DNA of 64,000 nucleotides. Source: Stutzerimonas stutzeri (GTDB taxonomy: Bacteria; Pseudomonadota; Gammaproteobacteria; Pseudomonadales; Pseudomonadaceae). Shown piece after piece: positions 1 to 7,267 of this stretch. The position numbers and the translations under genes were made by a program. The stretch is from the NCBI RefSeq assembly GCF_024451105.1, contig NZ_JANGEY010000005.1, positions 124,001 to 188,000 of the forward strand, given 5' to 3'. Within the stretch, counting starts at the first letter, position 1, and each line of letters starts with the position of its first letter. Under the pieces are notes generated by a model. That model was not told the DNA's origin, did not search any database, and saw only the letters and a program-made list of their open reading frames with translations.

Positions 1-372
1 CGGGATCCAGATCAGCTCCTGTTTGATGAAGAAGCGCAGCAGCGGCAGGCGGCGGTTGAGGTAGCGCTGGAGGACGAAGATGTCCACCCAGCTCTGGTGG
101 TTGCAGGTCACCAGGCAGGAAGTGCGGTCGGGCAGCCGCTCGAGGCCTTCGACCTGCCAGTCGATGCGCCCCACCAGGCCGATCCAGGCCCTGTTGCCGT
201 CGGCCCAGTACTCGGCGACATGGCCCATCTGCCGTCGGCTCCAGCGCCGGCAGGTAGGCAGCAGCTTGAGCAGTGCCAGGGCCAGCAGCGGGCCGCTCCA
301 CAGCAGGGTGTTGAGGGTCAGCAGCAGAGCGGCGGCGAGGCCGCGCAGCGGCGCGGGCAGGTGTCGGAACAT
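1..372 (-). CDS. Acyltransferase, YihG/PlsC family (partial, N-terminal part)
   Basis: This is the first 124 codons of a gene that runs off the left edge. The translation starts MFRHLPAPLRGLAAALLL, giving one hydrophobic N-terminal segment that should anchor it in the inner membrane. The acyltransferase catalytic block NHQSWVD (the family NHx4D motif) follows at about residues 90-96, and then a stretch resembling the 'FFIKQELIWIP' region of E. coli YihG. The family transfers acyl groups from acyl-CoA or acyl-ACP to lysophospholipid-like acceptors; YihG itself is usually annotated as a lysophospholipid acyltransferase. The glycerol-phosphate-binding half lies outside the window, so substrate cannot be judged. 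It is divergent from slyD. Confidence 0.75.
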   Translation of the reverse strand, partial: MFRHLPAPLRGLAAALLLTLNTLLWSGPLLALALLKLLPTCRRWSRRQMGHVAEYWADGNRAWIGLVGRIDWQVEGLERLPDRTSCLVTCNHQSWVDIFVLQRYLNRRLPLLRFFIKQELIWIP

Positions 373-518
373 GGTCGGGATCCGCAGCGGAGGCAGGCCG
401 GCGATGATAGCCCAGTCCCGCCGCCGCGGCGCCGGCCCATCCGTCCCGCCGTGGGTCGCTTTCGCGTCATCGGCGACGTAGAATCAGGGGCCATACTCCA
501 TTCGCAAAGGTTCACCCC

Positions 519-1004
519 ATGCAGATCGCGGCCAACAAGGCGGTATCCATCGACTACACCCTGACCAACGAGAGCGGCGAAGTCATCGACAGCTCCGTGG
601 GCAGCGCCCCGCTGGTCTACCTGCATGGTGCCGGCAACATCATCGTCGGCCTGGAGAAGGCCCTCGAAGGCAAGCAGGCCGGCGACGAACTGGAGGTCAG
701 CATCGAGCCGGAAGAGGCCTACGGCGACTACAGCGTCGAACTGGTGGCGGTGCTCGATCGCTCCATGTTCGAGGGCGTCGACCAACTGGAGGTCGGCATG
801 CAGTTCCACGCCTCCGCACCGAACGGCGGCATGCAGATCGTCACCATCCGCGACATCGAAGGCGACGACGTCACCGTGGACGGCAACCATCCGCTGGCCG
901 GTCAGCGCCTGAACTTCAAGGTCAAGGTGGTCAACGTGCGCGACGCCCAGCCCGAAGAGATCGCCCACGGTCACATCCACGGCGAAGGCGGCCACCACCA
1001 CTGA
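519..1004 (+). CDS. slyD: FKBP-type peptidyl-prolyl isomerase, SlyD-like
   Basis: A 161-residue cytoplasmic prolyl isomerase and chaperone. The FKBP fold begins at residue 1 (VSIDYTLTNESGEVIDSS), and the IF insert domain follows at about residues 65-120 (EEAYGDYS...). The chain ends in a His-rich tail, HGHIHGEGGHHH. In the SlyD family such tails bind Ni(II) and feed metal to hydrogenase or urease maturation. The tail here is short compared with E. coli SlyD. The gene stands alone and is followed by an intrinsic terminator. A second, tail-less FKBP (fkpB) occurs near 31.1 kb. Confidence 0.9.
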   Translation: MQIAANKAVSIDYTLTNESGEVIDSSVGSAPLVYLHGAGNIIVGLEKALEGKQAGDELEVSIEPEEAYGDYSVELVAVLDRSMFEGVDQLEVGMQFHASAPNGGMQIVTIRDIEGDDVTVDGNHPLAGQRLNFKVKVVNVRDAQPEEIAHGHIHGEGGHHH

Positions 1005-1047
1005 GTGGCGGTCGGCGGCGTTCGATCTGCTGCTAAGCTGTAGACGC

Positions 1048-1080
1048 AAGGCGCTGTTGCCGCAGGCAGGAGCGCCTTTT
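1048..1080 (+). terminator. Intrinsic terminator after slyD
   Basis: The stem AAGGCGCT pairs with AGCGCCTT and is followed by TTTT, 44 nt after the slyD stop codon. Confidence 0.75.
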
Positions 1081-1116
1081 CGTCGGTGGGCCCCGAGACT
1101 GGCATGGAGCTGAGCG

Positions 1117-1608
1117 ATGAGCCTATTTCACGATCTGACCCTCAAGGCCCTGGACGGCGGCGAACTGCCGCTGGCTCCCTTCAAGGGCAAGGTGGTGCTG
1201 GTGATCAACGTCGCCTCGAAGTGCGGCCTGACCCCGCAGTATGCCGGCCTGGAGCATCTCTACCAGCAGTACCGCGAGCGCGGCTTCAGCGTGCTCGGCC
1301 TGCCGTGCAACCAGTTCGCCGGCCAGGAGCCGGGCAGCGAGGCCGAGATCGGCGCGTTCTGCGCGCTCAACTATGGGGTGAGCTTCCCGATGAGCGCCAA
1401 GCTCGAGGTCAACGGCCCGAATCGCCATCCGCTGTACCTGCTGCTGGCCGGCGAGGGCGCGGAGTTCCCCGGCGACATCACCTGGAACTTCGAGAAGTTC
1501 CTGGTCGGCCCCGACGGCCGCGTGCTGGAGCGTTTCGCGCCGCGCATCTCGCCCGAGGACCCGCAGGTGATCCAGGCGATCGAGAAGGCGCTGGCGGCCC
1601 TGGCCTGA
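1117..1608 (+). CDS. Glutathione peroxidase family thiol peroxidase
   Basis: A 163-residue protein of the bacterial glutathione peroxidase family (BtuE/BsaA type), which reduces H2O2 and organic hydroperoxides, often with thioredoxin. The peroxidatic Cys is in ASKCGLTPQ, at about residue 36. It is a cysteine enzyme, not a selenocysteine enzyme. The other family blocks are present: LPCNQFAGQEPG at about 68-79, and WNFEKFLVG near 129-137, which carries the Trp and Asn of the catalytic tetrad. Length is normal for the family. A GAGCTGAGCG sequence precedes the ATG. The gene is convergent with cysZ. Confidence 0.88.
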   Translation: MSLFHDLTLKALDGGELPLAPFKGKVVLVINVASKCGLTPQYAGLEHLYQQYRERGFSVLGLPCNQFAGQEPGSEAEIGAFCALNYGVSFPMSAKLEVNGPNRHPLYLLLAGEGAEFPGDITWNFEKFLVGPDGRVLERFAPRISPEDPQVIQAIEKALAALA

Positions 1609-1630
1609 GCCGCCCGCGCGACGCCATGTC

Positions 1631-2386
1631 TCAACCGGCCCGACGCTCCAGTCGCGCCGCCCCGTCCTCGCGCACCCAGAACACCGTCGCACCGGCCACC
1701 GCCGCCGGCATCAGCAGGATGTTCAGCCCCGGCACCAGCAGCGCGGCGTAGGTCGTCGCGCCGAACCCCAGGCTCTGCCAGCGCTTCTCGCGCAACCAGG
1801 CGAGCATGTCGTCCCAGCCCATCTTGTGGTTGTCGGCCGGATAGTCGATGTACTGCACCGCCATCATCCAGATCCCGAACAGCAGCCACAGTGGTGCAGC
1901 CAGCAGGTTCAGCCCCGGAATCAGCGACAGCACCAAGAGCCCCAGTGCGCGCGGCAGGAAGTAGGCCAGCTTGCGCAGCTCGCGGCCGAGGGTGCGCGGG
2001 ATCATCGCCAGCAGCTCGGCCCAGCTGAACGGCGGCGAGTTGTCCTCGCCGCGCACCACCGTCTCGACCTTCTCGGCGAGGAAGCCGTTGAACGGCGCGG
2101 CGATCAGGTTGGCCAGCAGGGTGAAGCTGAAGAACACGATCAGCAGCACCAGGGCGACGAATAGCGGCCACAGCAGGTATTCGAGGAAGGCCAGCCACTG
2201 CGGCAGGCTGGGCATCAGCGCCTCGACCCAGAAGCCGAACTGCTGCACCGCCAGCGTCACCAGGGCGACGAACAGCAGCAGGTTGACGGTCAGCGGCAGG
2301 AGGACGAACAGGCGCAGGCCGGGGCTGAGGATCAGGCGCAGGCCGGCGGCGAGGTAGCCGGGGCCGGAGAGGGTCTGGGTGGGCAT
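1631..2386 (-). CDS. cysZ: Sulfate transporter CysZ
   Basis: A 251-residue inner-membrane protein that admits sulfate for cysteine synthesis. It has the CysZ/EI24 hydrophobic pattern: [20 protein letters not shown] at the N terminus, then long hydrophobic segments at about residues 25-50, 65-90, 140-170 and 195-225. I chose the start at MPTQTL because GGAG lies six bases upstream and other CysZ proteins begin near this point. A frame seven codons longer also exists. There are no cys genes nearby, so it is likely a single-gene unit. Confidence 0.88.
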   Translation of the reverse strand: MPTQTLSGPGYLAAGLRLILSPGLRLFVLLPLTVNLLLFVALVTLAVQQFGFWVEALMPSLPQWLAFLEYLLWPLFVALVLLIVFFSFTLLANLIAAPFNGFLAEKVETVVRGEDNSPPFSWAELLAMIPRTLGRELRKLAYFLPRALGLLVLSLIPGLNLLAAPLWLLFGIWMMAVQYIDYPADNHKMGWDDMLAWLREKRWQSLGFGATTYAALLVPGLNILLMPAAVAGATVFWVREDGAARLERRAG

Positions 2387-2434
2387 TGCGGACTCCATCG
2401 GGAACACGCGGCCAACCTTAGCACGGGGGATGCC

Positions 2435-2534
2435 GTAGGGTGGGTTGGCCGCAGAGCGGCGTAACCCACCGACGATGCCGGCGAGCTGCGTTCCGGAGCG
2501 GTAGAAAATCGCTGGCGCGAGTTTTCAACCCTAC
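2435..2534. repeat. Palindromic intergenic repeat, GTAGGGTGGGTT type
   Basis: A 100-bp gap element that starts GTAGGGTGGGTTGG, contains GGCGTAACCCACC and ends AACCCTAC, so its ends are inverted copies. Related elements lie near 13.49, 31.59 and 47.43 kb. It separates the convergent-side end of the HopJ gene from cysZ. No coding content is visible. Confidence 0.65.
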
Positions 2535-2547
2535 GACATGTCTGGCG

Positions 2548-2889
2548 TCAGCCCTTGCGCTTGAGCGGCAGCTCGGCGAAGCGCACGCCGGAAAGGCCAG
2601 TGGCCTGCAGGGCGCGGATGTTGGCGTGGTCGCTGCCCTCGGGGGTGGCCAGCACGCTGCGGTAGTGCTCGCCGAAGGCCAGCAGGGTCTCCTCGTCGCT
2701 GAGGCCCTCGAGGAGGGCCAGGCCAAGCAGCTTGCAGGAGCCCTCGTTCTGCCCGGCGGCGCTTTCGGTGCTGCCGTTGACGAAGGCCTGCGGCCGGTAG
2801 TCGTAGTGCGCGGCGATGAACGCCAGGGTGTCGGCGAAGGGATGCTCGGCGCGGCGCAGGGCGGCGCGGAAATCGTTCAGTGCGGTCAT
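2548..2889 (-). CDS. HopJ family protein
   Basis: A 113-residue protein that starts MTALNDFRAALRRAEHPFAD and carries the HopJ family pattern (FIAAHYDYRPQAFVNG, then NEGSCKLLGLALLEGLSDEETL, named here in parts). HopJ was named from a Pseudomonas syringae type III effector, but this single-domain family is widespread in bacteria and plants that lack such secretion. No type III genes are in this window, so a housekeeping role is more likely and the function is unknown. The start ATG overlaps the stop codon of the upstream DUF1244 gene by four bases, which indicates translational coupling. Confidence 0.75.
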   Translation of the reverse strand: MTALNDFRAALRRAEHPFADTLAFIAAHYDYRPQAFVNGSTESAAGQNEGSCKLLGLALLEGLSDEETLLAFGEHYRSVLATPEGSDHANIRALQATGLSGVRFAELPLKRKG

Positions 2890-3179
2890 TTCTTGCTCGC
2901 TTGTTCGAAGGCGGCCAGCTGCTGCGGCGTGGCCTCTGTCTGGTACCGGGCCTTCCACTCGGCGTAGGGCATGCCGTAGATGGCCTCGCGCGCGTCCTCG
3001 GCGGACAGCTCGATGCCGCGCTCGTCGGCGGCGGCCTTGTACCACTTGCCCAGGCAGTTGCGGCAGAAGCCGGCCAGGTTCATCAGCTCGATGTTCTGCA
3101 CGTCGCTGCGCTCGCCCAGGTGCTGGAGCAGACGGCGGAAGGCGGCGGCTTCCAGTTCGGTGCGCTGTTGTTCGGTCAT
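2886..3179 (-). CDS. DUF1244 domain protein
   Basis: A 97-residue protein matching the DUF1244 family over its whole length. The blocks are LEAAAFRRLLQHL, then NLAGFCRNCLGKWYKAA with two conserved cysteines three apart, then YGMPYAEWKARYQ. The family has a compact helical fold and no established function. It is translationally coupled to the downstream HopJ gene, a pairing that hints at a joint role. The Cys-x-x-Cys could bind metal, but that is inference. Confidence 0.8.
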   Translation of the reverse strand: MTEQQRTELEAAAFRRLLQHLGERSDVQNIELMNLAGFCRNCLGKWYKAAADERGIELSAEDAREAIYGMPYAEWKARYQTEATPQQLAAFEQASKK

Positions 3180-3260
3180 GGCGGCTTCTCGCGCGGTCGG
3201 TGGGGGAGGTCGATCATAAGAGCCGTGGCCGCGGCGGACAATGCCGGGCGGCCTGCGGAC

Positions 3261-3632
3261 TCACCGATGGCCGGCGAGGGTGATCGACACCGACTCGGCG
3301 AAGCGCAGCGCGTGCGGCTTGTCCACCTCGACCTCGGCGTAGCGCACCGCCGGGTGGGCCATCACCAGGTCGAGGATCTCCTGGGTCAGCCGTTCGAGCA
3401 GGGCGAAGCGGTTCTCCTCGACGTGGCGGATGATCGCCTTGGTGATGGTACGGTAGTTCAGCGCCTGGTCGATGTCGTTGCCCTGCACCGCGTCCTGGGC
3501 CGGGTAGAGGATGGTCAGGTTGATCAGCACGTCCTGCTTGTTGAGGATCTCCTCCTCCTTGATGCCGATGAAGGTGCGCAGGCGCAGGTCCTTGACGCGG
3601 ATGCGCGCCATGCCGGATTCCAGACGAGGCAT
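3261..3632 (-). CDS. folX: Dihydroneopterin triphosphate 2'-epimerase FolX
   Basis: A 123-residue paralogue of dihydroneopterin aldolase. It converts dihydroneopterin triphosphate to dihydromonapterin triphosphate, on the route to tetrahydromonapterin, which serves phenylalanine hydroxylase in pseudomonads. Family signatures include [18 protein letters not shown] near the N terminus, YRTITKAI in the middle and [11 protein letters not shown]. The start at MPRLES directly follows the folE stop (TAGATG) and has GGAG seven bases upstream. A second ATG seven codons in has a poorer ribosome site. It is the last gene of the leftward folM-folE-folX unit. Confidence 0.87.
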   Translation of the reverse strand: MPRLESGMARIRVKDLRLRTFIGIKEEEILNKQDVLINLTILYPAQDAVQGNDIDQALNYRTITKAIIRHVEENRFALLERLTQEILDLVMAHPAVRYAEVEVDKPHALRFAESVSITLAGHR

Positions 3633-4202
3633 CTACTTGCTCCGGGAGATCAGTTGCAGGAATTCCTGGCGGGTGTTGTAGGACTGGCGGAAGGCGCCGA
3701 GCATCACCGAGGTGTTCATCACCGAGTTCTGCTTCTCCACCCCGCGCATCATCATGCACATGTGCTGAGCCTCGATCACCACCGCCACGCCGGCGGCGTT
3801 GGTGACGCTCTGGATCGCTTCGGCGATCTGCCGGGTGAGGTTCTCCTGGATCTGCAGGCGGCGGGCGAACATGTCGACGATGCGCGCCACCTTGGACAGG
3901 CCGAGCACCTGACCGGTGGGGATGTAGGCAACATGGGCCTTGCCGATGAACGGCAGCAGGTGGTGCTCGCACAGCGAGTACAGCTCGACGTCGCGGACGA
4001 TCACCATCTCGTCGTTGTCGGAGGCGAACAGCGCACCGTTGACGACTTCCTCGAGGCTCTGCTCATAGCCGCGGCAGAGGTACTGCATGGCCTTGGCGGC
4101 GCGCTTGGGGGTGTCGCGCAGGCCCTCGCGCTCGGGGTCCTCGCCGAGGCCGACGAGAATTTCGCGGTAGTGCTGGGTGAGTTGCGACAGTTGATCGCTC
4201 AT
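3633..4202 (-). CDS. folE: GTP cyclohydrolase I
   Basis: A 189-residue cytoplasmic enzyme that turns GTP into dihydroneopterin triphosphate, the first step of pterin synthesis. The zinc ligands and active-site blocks are visible: [20 protein letters not shown] at about residues 74-93, and [15 protein letters not shown] at about 142-156, which holds the second Cys. Length is typical of FolE type I. It follows folM by 31 bases with a GAGGAA ribosome site, and its stop abuts folX. With folX and folM it forms a monapterin-making unit. In Pseudomonas putida a folE gene is among those reported as light-inducible through class II LitR. Confidence 0.93.
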   Translation of the reverse strand: MSDQLSQLTQHYREILVGLGEDPEREGLRDTPKRAAKAMQYLCRGYEQSLEEVVNGALFASDNDEMVIVRDVELYSLCEHHLLPFIGKAHVAYIPTGQVLGLSKVARIVDMFARRLQIQENLTRQIAEAIQSVTNAAGVAVVIEAQHMCMMMRGVEKQNSVMNTSVMLGAFRQSYNTRQEFLQLISRSK

Positions 4203-4233
4203 TGTTCGATTCCTCGTGGCGGCCCGCTCGGGC

Positions 4234-4944
4234 TCATTTCAGGTGGCGGCCGCCGTTGACGCACAGGCTGGTGCCGGTGACGTAGGGGTTGTCGAGAAGA
4301 TAGCGCAGGCTCTGGTAGACGACCTCCGGTCCCGGCTCGATGCCGAGGGCCGACTTGGCCAAGGTCTTTTCGCGGTACTGCGCGTCGTCGTGCTCGTGGA
4401 ACATCACCAGCGCCGGGGCGATGGCGTTGACCTTGATCCGCGGGGCGAACTGCGCGGCGAACGACAGGGTCAGGTTTTCCAGCCCGGCCTTGCTGGCGCA
4501 GTAGGCGACCCGGTTGGCGCTGCCGCGGCGGGCGACGTCGTCGGTGATGTGCACGATGTCCGCGGGCGTCGAACGCTCCAGCAGGGTGCGGCAGCGCAGG
4601 TTGATCAGGTAGGGCGCCAGCATGTGCACGCCGACCATGTGCGCGAAGGCCTCCGCCTCGCGGCCCGGCTCCTCGCGCAGCCAGTCCGAGGCGTTGTGCA
4701 CGATGGCGCGCAGGCGGTCGGTGTGCCGGTGCAGCGCCTCGATGAAGGCGAGGATGCCGGCCTCGTCGGAGAGGTCGGCCTGCAGGGCCAGCGCACCGCG
4801 CTCGCGCAGGGCGTCGATGCCGGGTCGCTCGCGCCGGTAGCTGACGATCAGCGGCTGGCCTTCGTCGAGCAGGCGCTGGGCGCAGTGCAAGCCGACCCGC
4901 TGGCCGGCACCGGTGATCAGGATGGGGGCGGGTGACTGGCTCAT
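4234..4944 (-). CDS. folM: Dihydromonapterin reductase FolM (SDR family)
   Basis: A 236-residue short-chain dehydrogenase that reduces dihydromonapterin (and dihydrofolate weakly) with NADPH. The Rossmann glycine motif ITGAGQRVG is at about residues 10-18, NASDW (the NAG-equivalent) at about 84, and the catalytic pair as YCASKAG (Tyr-x-x-x-Lys) near 149-155. The end CVNGGRHL is typical of FolM. GAGG lies six bases before the ATG. It is first in the leftward unit with folE and folX. Two TGTAC-type boxes lie upstream in the 280-bp gap. Confidence 0.87.
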   Translation of the reverse strand: MSQSPAPILITGAGQRVGLHCAQRLLDEGQPLIVSYRRERPGIDALRERGALALQADLSDEAGILAFIEALHRHTDRLRAIVHNASDWLREEPGREAEAFAHMVGVHMLAPYLINLRCRTLLERSTPADIVHITDDVARRGSANRVAYCASKAGLENLTLSFAAQFAPRIKVNAIAPALVMFHEHDDAQYREKTLAKSALGIEPGPEVVYQSLRYLLDNPYVTGTSLCVNGGRHLK

Positions 4945-5033
4945 GCATGCCTCGCGCAGGGGGACGGTTCAGCGGCGCAGCCGCCGGGTACCTGACAAGT
5001 GTGGGGCGGAGCACCGACTGAACCGTGGTCAAA

Positions 5034-5060
5034 GTTATACCAGTGAGGCGCCTTGTACAA
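5034..5060 (-). promoter_or_regulatory. Probable folM-folE-folX promoter with TGTACA box
   Basis: On the minus strand TTGTAC (5060-5055) is followed 15 bases later by TATAAC (5039-5034), about 90 bp before folM. The 15-bp spacer is short for sigma-70, so an activator or another sigma factor may be involved. The hexamer TGTACA here is identical to those between the DCC gene and the LitR-like gene. Confidence 0.45.
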
Positions 5061-5163
5061 CCCTTCGCCCTGTGTGGATTGGGGCGGCGTCGCGGCGGCT
5101 TCGGCTGGCCTGGCGCCGCGAGGGCTGGGCAGCCGTTCCGCAGCAGGTTTTTCGAGAAACTTT

Positions 5164-5191
5164 ATTGTACGAGGATATGATTTTTGTATAT
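5164..5191 (-). promoter_or_regulatory. Second TGTAC/TATACA box pair upstream of folM
   Basis: On the minus strand TATACA is followed 15 bases later by TACAAT, in an AT-rich island (TTTATTGTACG ... TTTTTGTATATG on the plus strand). The spacing repeats that of the box pair nearer folM. It may be a distal promoter or operator of the fol unit, or a leftover from the DCC gene end. Confidence 0.35.
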
Positions 5192-5223
5192 GTGCGTGGC
5201 AGCTTTCCGGCGCGGGGGGGATT

Positions 5224-5670
5224 TCACTCCGGCGTTCGCCTGGCCGCGGAGGCGTTCGGCGGCAGCCGGCAGCCTGCCGCCGGGCAGCGCGCCGCGCCGT
5301 CCGGATGCGGCAGCCAGTGCAGTTGCGGGCGCAGGCGACAGAACAGTCGATAGCCCGCCTCCAGCAGCGGGCGCAGCGGCGGCCAGCGCAGTGGCGCGGC
5401 CCAGTGCCCGAGGCCGGCGGCGCGCCAGCTCCAGAAGGTGGCGTCCAGGCCGTCGACCCAGCGGCCGTCGGCGAAGCGGGCGTGCAGGCGTGCCTGCAGT
5501 TGCGTCAGGCTCAGGCCCAGGGACGTCGGGTCGAAGTCGCCTGCGGCGATGTCCACCAGTTGCAGGCGGGCTGCGTCGGCGCGCCGGCGCAGCAGACGGA
5601 TCTCGCGGGCGCACAGCGGGCAGGCGCCGTCGTAGTAGAGGGTCAGCGGCCAGGCTGGGGCGTCGGACAT
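5224..5670 (-). CDS. DCC family thiol-disulfide oxidoreductase-like protein (DUF393)
   Basis: A 148-residue protein with the family hallmark near the N terminus: YYDGACPLCAREI, the D-x-x-C-P-x-C signature, and an LVDIAAGDFD block after it. The DCC family is thioredoxin-like and poorly characterised, with redox activity predicted from the CxxC. The C-terminal 30 residues are Arg/Pro/Cys-rich and look unconserved. I chose MSDAPAW because GGAG lies seven bases upstream; the frame extends 11 codons further only through a TTG. It is divergent from the LitR-like regulator across a 19-bp double TTGTACA operator, so the two are likely co-regulated. Confidence 0.72.
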   Translation of the reverse strand: MSDAPAWPLTLYYDGACPLCAREIRLLRRRADAARLQLVDIAAGDFDPTSLGLSLTQLQARLHARFADGRWVDGLDATFWSWRAAGLGHWAAPLRWPPLRPLLEAGYRLFCRLRPQLHWLPHPDGAARCPAAGCRLPPNASAARRTPE

Positions 5671-5684
5671 GGTGCACTCCAGAT

Positions 5685-5702
5685 TTGTACAGGTATTGTA
5701 CA
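5685..5702. promoter_or_regulatory. Double TTGTACA operator between the DCC gene and LitR-like gene
   Basis: TTGTACA occurs at 5685-5691 and again at 5696-5702, exactly 11 bp apart, so the two palindromic TGTACA cores face the same side of the helix. It lies just upstream of the DCC start on one strand and about 55-70 bp before the regulator start on the other. This placement suits auto-regulation by the adjacent MerR/LitR-type protein. Confidence 0.6.
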
Positions 5703-5755
5703 ATTTAAGCCGTCAAGCGCCTGGGTTACAATCGGCATCATCGTCCGTCTGCGTG

Positions 5756-6712
5756 ATGCCCATGTCCGAACTGCCTGCCTCTGCCAGCCTGCCTGTCGTT
5801 CCCCGGCAGGAGGAGCTGTATCCGATCCGCGAGGTCTCGCGCCTGACCGGGGTGAATCCGGTCACCCTGCGAGCCTGGGAGCGGCGCTACGGACTGATCC
5901 AGCCGACCCGCACCGACAGCGGCCACCGGCTGTATTCGCAGGCCGACATCGAGGCGGTGCGCAGCATCCTCGCCTGGATCGAGCGCGGTGTGGCGGTCAG
6001 CAAGGTCGGCAAGATCCTCGCCCGTTCGAGTGCGCTCAAGGCGCCGAGCGCGCCAGCCTACGACGACGTGGCCGCCGGCGAGTGGGGCGAGTGGCAGGCG
6101 CAGCTGCGTCGGGCGGTGGGCGCCTTCGACGAGGCGCAGCTGGAGCGTCTGTACGGCCAGGTGTACTCCAGCTATCCGTTGGCGGTGGCCTTCCAGGAGG
6201 TGCTGATGCCGGTGTGGCAGGAGCTGCTGCTGCGCCAGGACGGCTTCGGCCAGACCAGCGAATGGTTGTTCCTCGACACCTTCCTGCGCGGGCGGGTCCT
6301 GCAGCGCCTGCAGTTCTGCCATGGCCAGGGCGAGGAGCGGGTGCTGCTCGCCGCGCTGCCCGGCCACTGTCACGAGCTGGAGCTGCTGGTGGCCGGCCTG
6401 CTGCTGGCCGGCGGCGAGCTGGCGGTCGGTCTGCTGGGACTCGGCCAGCCGTTCGACGAGCTGCCGCTGGTCTGCGGGAAGATCCAGCCGCAGGCGCTGG
6501 TGCTGTTCTCCAACCGCCCGCCGCCGGCCGAGCTGCCGCGGCAGCTGTCCCGTCTGGCCCTGGCCCTGGACTGCCCGCTGGCGTTGGCCGGCGAGGTGGC
6601 CGAACTGGCCGAGGAGTCCCTGCAGGGCGGTGCGGTGGCCTGTCTGGGTAGCGAGGGGCGCCTGATGCAGCGGCGCCTGCGCCAGTTCCTCGCCGGTCAT
6701 CTGGATACCTGA
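5756..6712 (+). CDS. MerR-type regulator, CarH/LitR-like (probable class II LitR)
   Basis: A 318-residue DNA-binding regulator. An N-terminal MerR winged helix covers about residues 20-90, with YPIREVSRLTGVNPVTLRAW, ERRYGL and SGHRLYS. A helical and Rossmann-like C-terminal half follows, of the kind that binds adenosylcobalamin in CarH. The cobalamin site ExHxxG appears only in part: PGHCHELEL keeps the His (about residue 206), but the flanking Glu and Gly are replaced. That fits the class II LitR group of Pseudomonas, which lack a normal B12 site and work with a short LOV protein; such a LOV gene lies 2.3 kb away. The start is uncertain (MPMSEL or MSELPA), with no clear ribosome site. A possible TACAAT -10 lies at 5728. 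Confidence 0.78.
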   Translation: MPMSELPASASLPVVPRQEELYPIREVSRLTGVNPVTLRAWERRYGLIQPTRTDSGHRLYSQADIEAVRSILAWIERGVAVSKVGKILARSSALKAPSAPAYDDVAAGEWGEWQAQLRRAVGAFDEAQLERLYGQVYSSYPLAVAFQEVLMPVWQELLLRQDGFGQTSEWLFLDTFLRGRVLQRLQFCHGQGEERVLLAALPGHCHELELLVAGLLLAGGELAVGLLGLGQPFDELPLVCGKIQPQALVLFSNRPPPAELPRQLSRLALALDCPLALAGEVAELAEESLQGGAVACLGSEGRLMQRRLRQFLAGHLDT

Positions 6713-6804
6713 CGGCGGTCGTACTTCTCCCTCCCTCGCCGTTGCCGGTCCTCCCTCCGCGCGAGCCGCGCCCGGGGCGAAGCGTCGCGTGCGGCAGAAA
6801 GGAT

Positions 6805-6860
6805 TTGCCAAGGCGCGGCATGTTATTATACAAAAGCTATACAGATTCGCGTGCTGTACA
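6805..6860 (+). promoter_or_regulatory. Promoter overlapped by TATACA/TGTACA boxes
   Basis: TTGCCA (6805-6810) and TATACA (6827-6832) are 16 bp apart and form a good sigma-70 promoter. The -10 is one of three box copies: TTATACA at 6826, CTATACA at 6837 (11 bp later) and CTGTACA at 6854. The 11-bp pair repeats the operator at 5685-5702. A perfect TATAAT also lies on the minus strand at 6830-6825, so leftward transcription cannot be excluded. Confidence 0.5.
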
Positions 6861-6952
6861 GGTCGCTGTTCCCCTCCGGCGTCTGTCCGCGACTCCTCCT
6901 GCGCACTCCGGCAGCCGTCCGGTACTCAATTTGGCTGCCGGAGTTTTTTATT
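6839..6952 (+). ncRNA. Candidate small RNA downstream of the LitR-like gene
   Basis: A predicted short transcript that starts about seven bases after the TATACA -10 and ends at a strong intrinsic terminator, giving about 110 nt. It has no credible reading frame. The single-stranded part before the terminator stem is pyrimidine-rich, with CCCCTCC and ACTCCTCCTGC, which are sequences able to pair with Shine-Dalgarno sites. The rest of the 555-bp gap (6953-7267) has AT-rich stretches (near 7072-7092) but no recognisable feature other than the likely chemoreceptor promoter. This is inference from promoter and terminator signals only. Confidence 0.42.
6905..6952 (+). terminator. Intrinsic terminator
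   Basis: The 12-bp stem ACTCCGGCAGCC pairs with GGCTGCCGGAGT and is followed by TTTTTTATTT. It lies 190 bp after the LitR-like stop and could end that transcript as well as the candidate small RNA. Confidence 0.85.
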
Positions 6953-7267
6953 TCCCGCTGTCGCCGATTGATTCATCCCGCGTCTCGGCCGTGATTATTT
7001 CACGGTTCCACTGCAGCCGATTATCCCGGTTGCGCTCCTGAAATACCTGCCTTGGCGGTTTATCCGTCTGTTTGTTAATATATTAATCGAATTCGCCGTG
7101 GAACTTCCGCAGGATTCCCGGTGGCGCGGTCGTAGTCTTTGCCTTTGTCGTGAATTTCTGGCGGGGCCCTCTGGAATGGGCATCCTGGCGATTCGTCATG
7201 CTCTTTCGACGGTGGTTACGGCAACTTCGCTGCGTCATTTATATGTTTGTCTGGAGAGGGTTTGCGT

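Noticed and set aside
2548-2889. Type III secreted effector
   Set aside because: The HopJ name comes from one species; the family is common in non-secreting bacteria and no secretion genes or hrp box are nearby.
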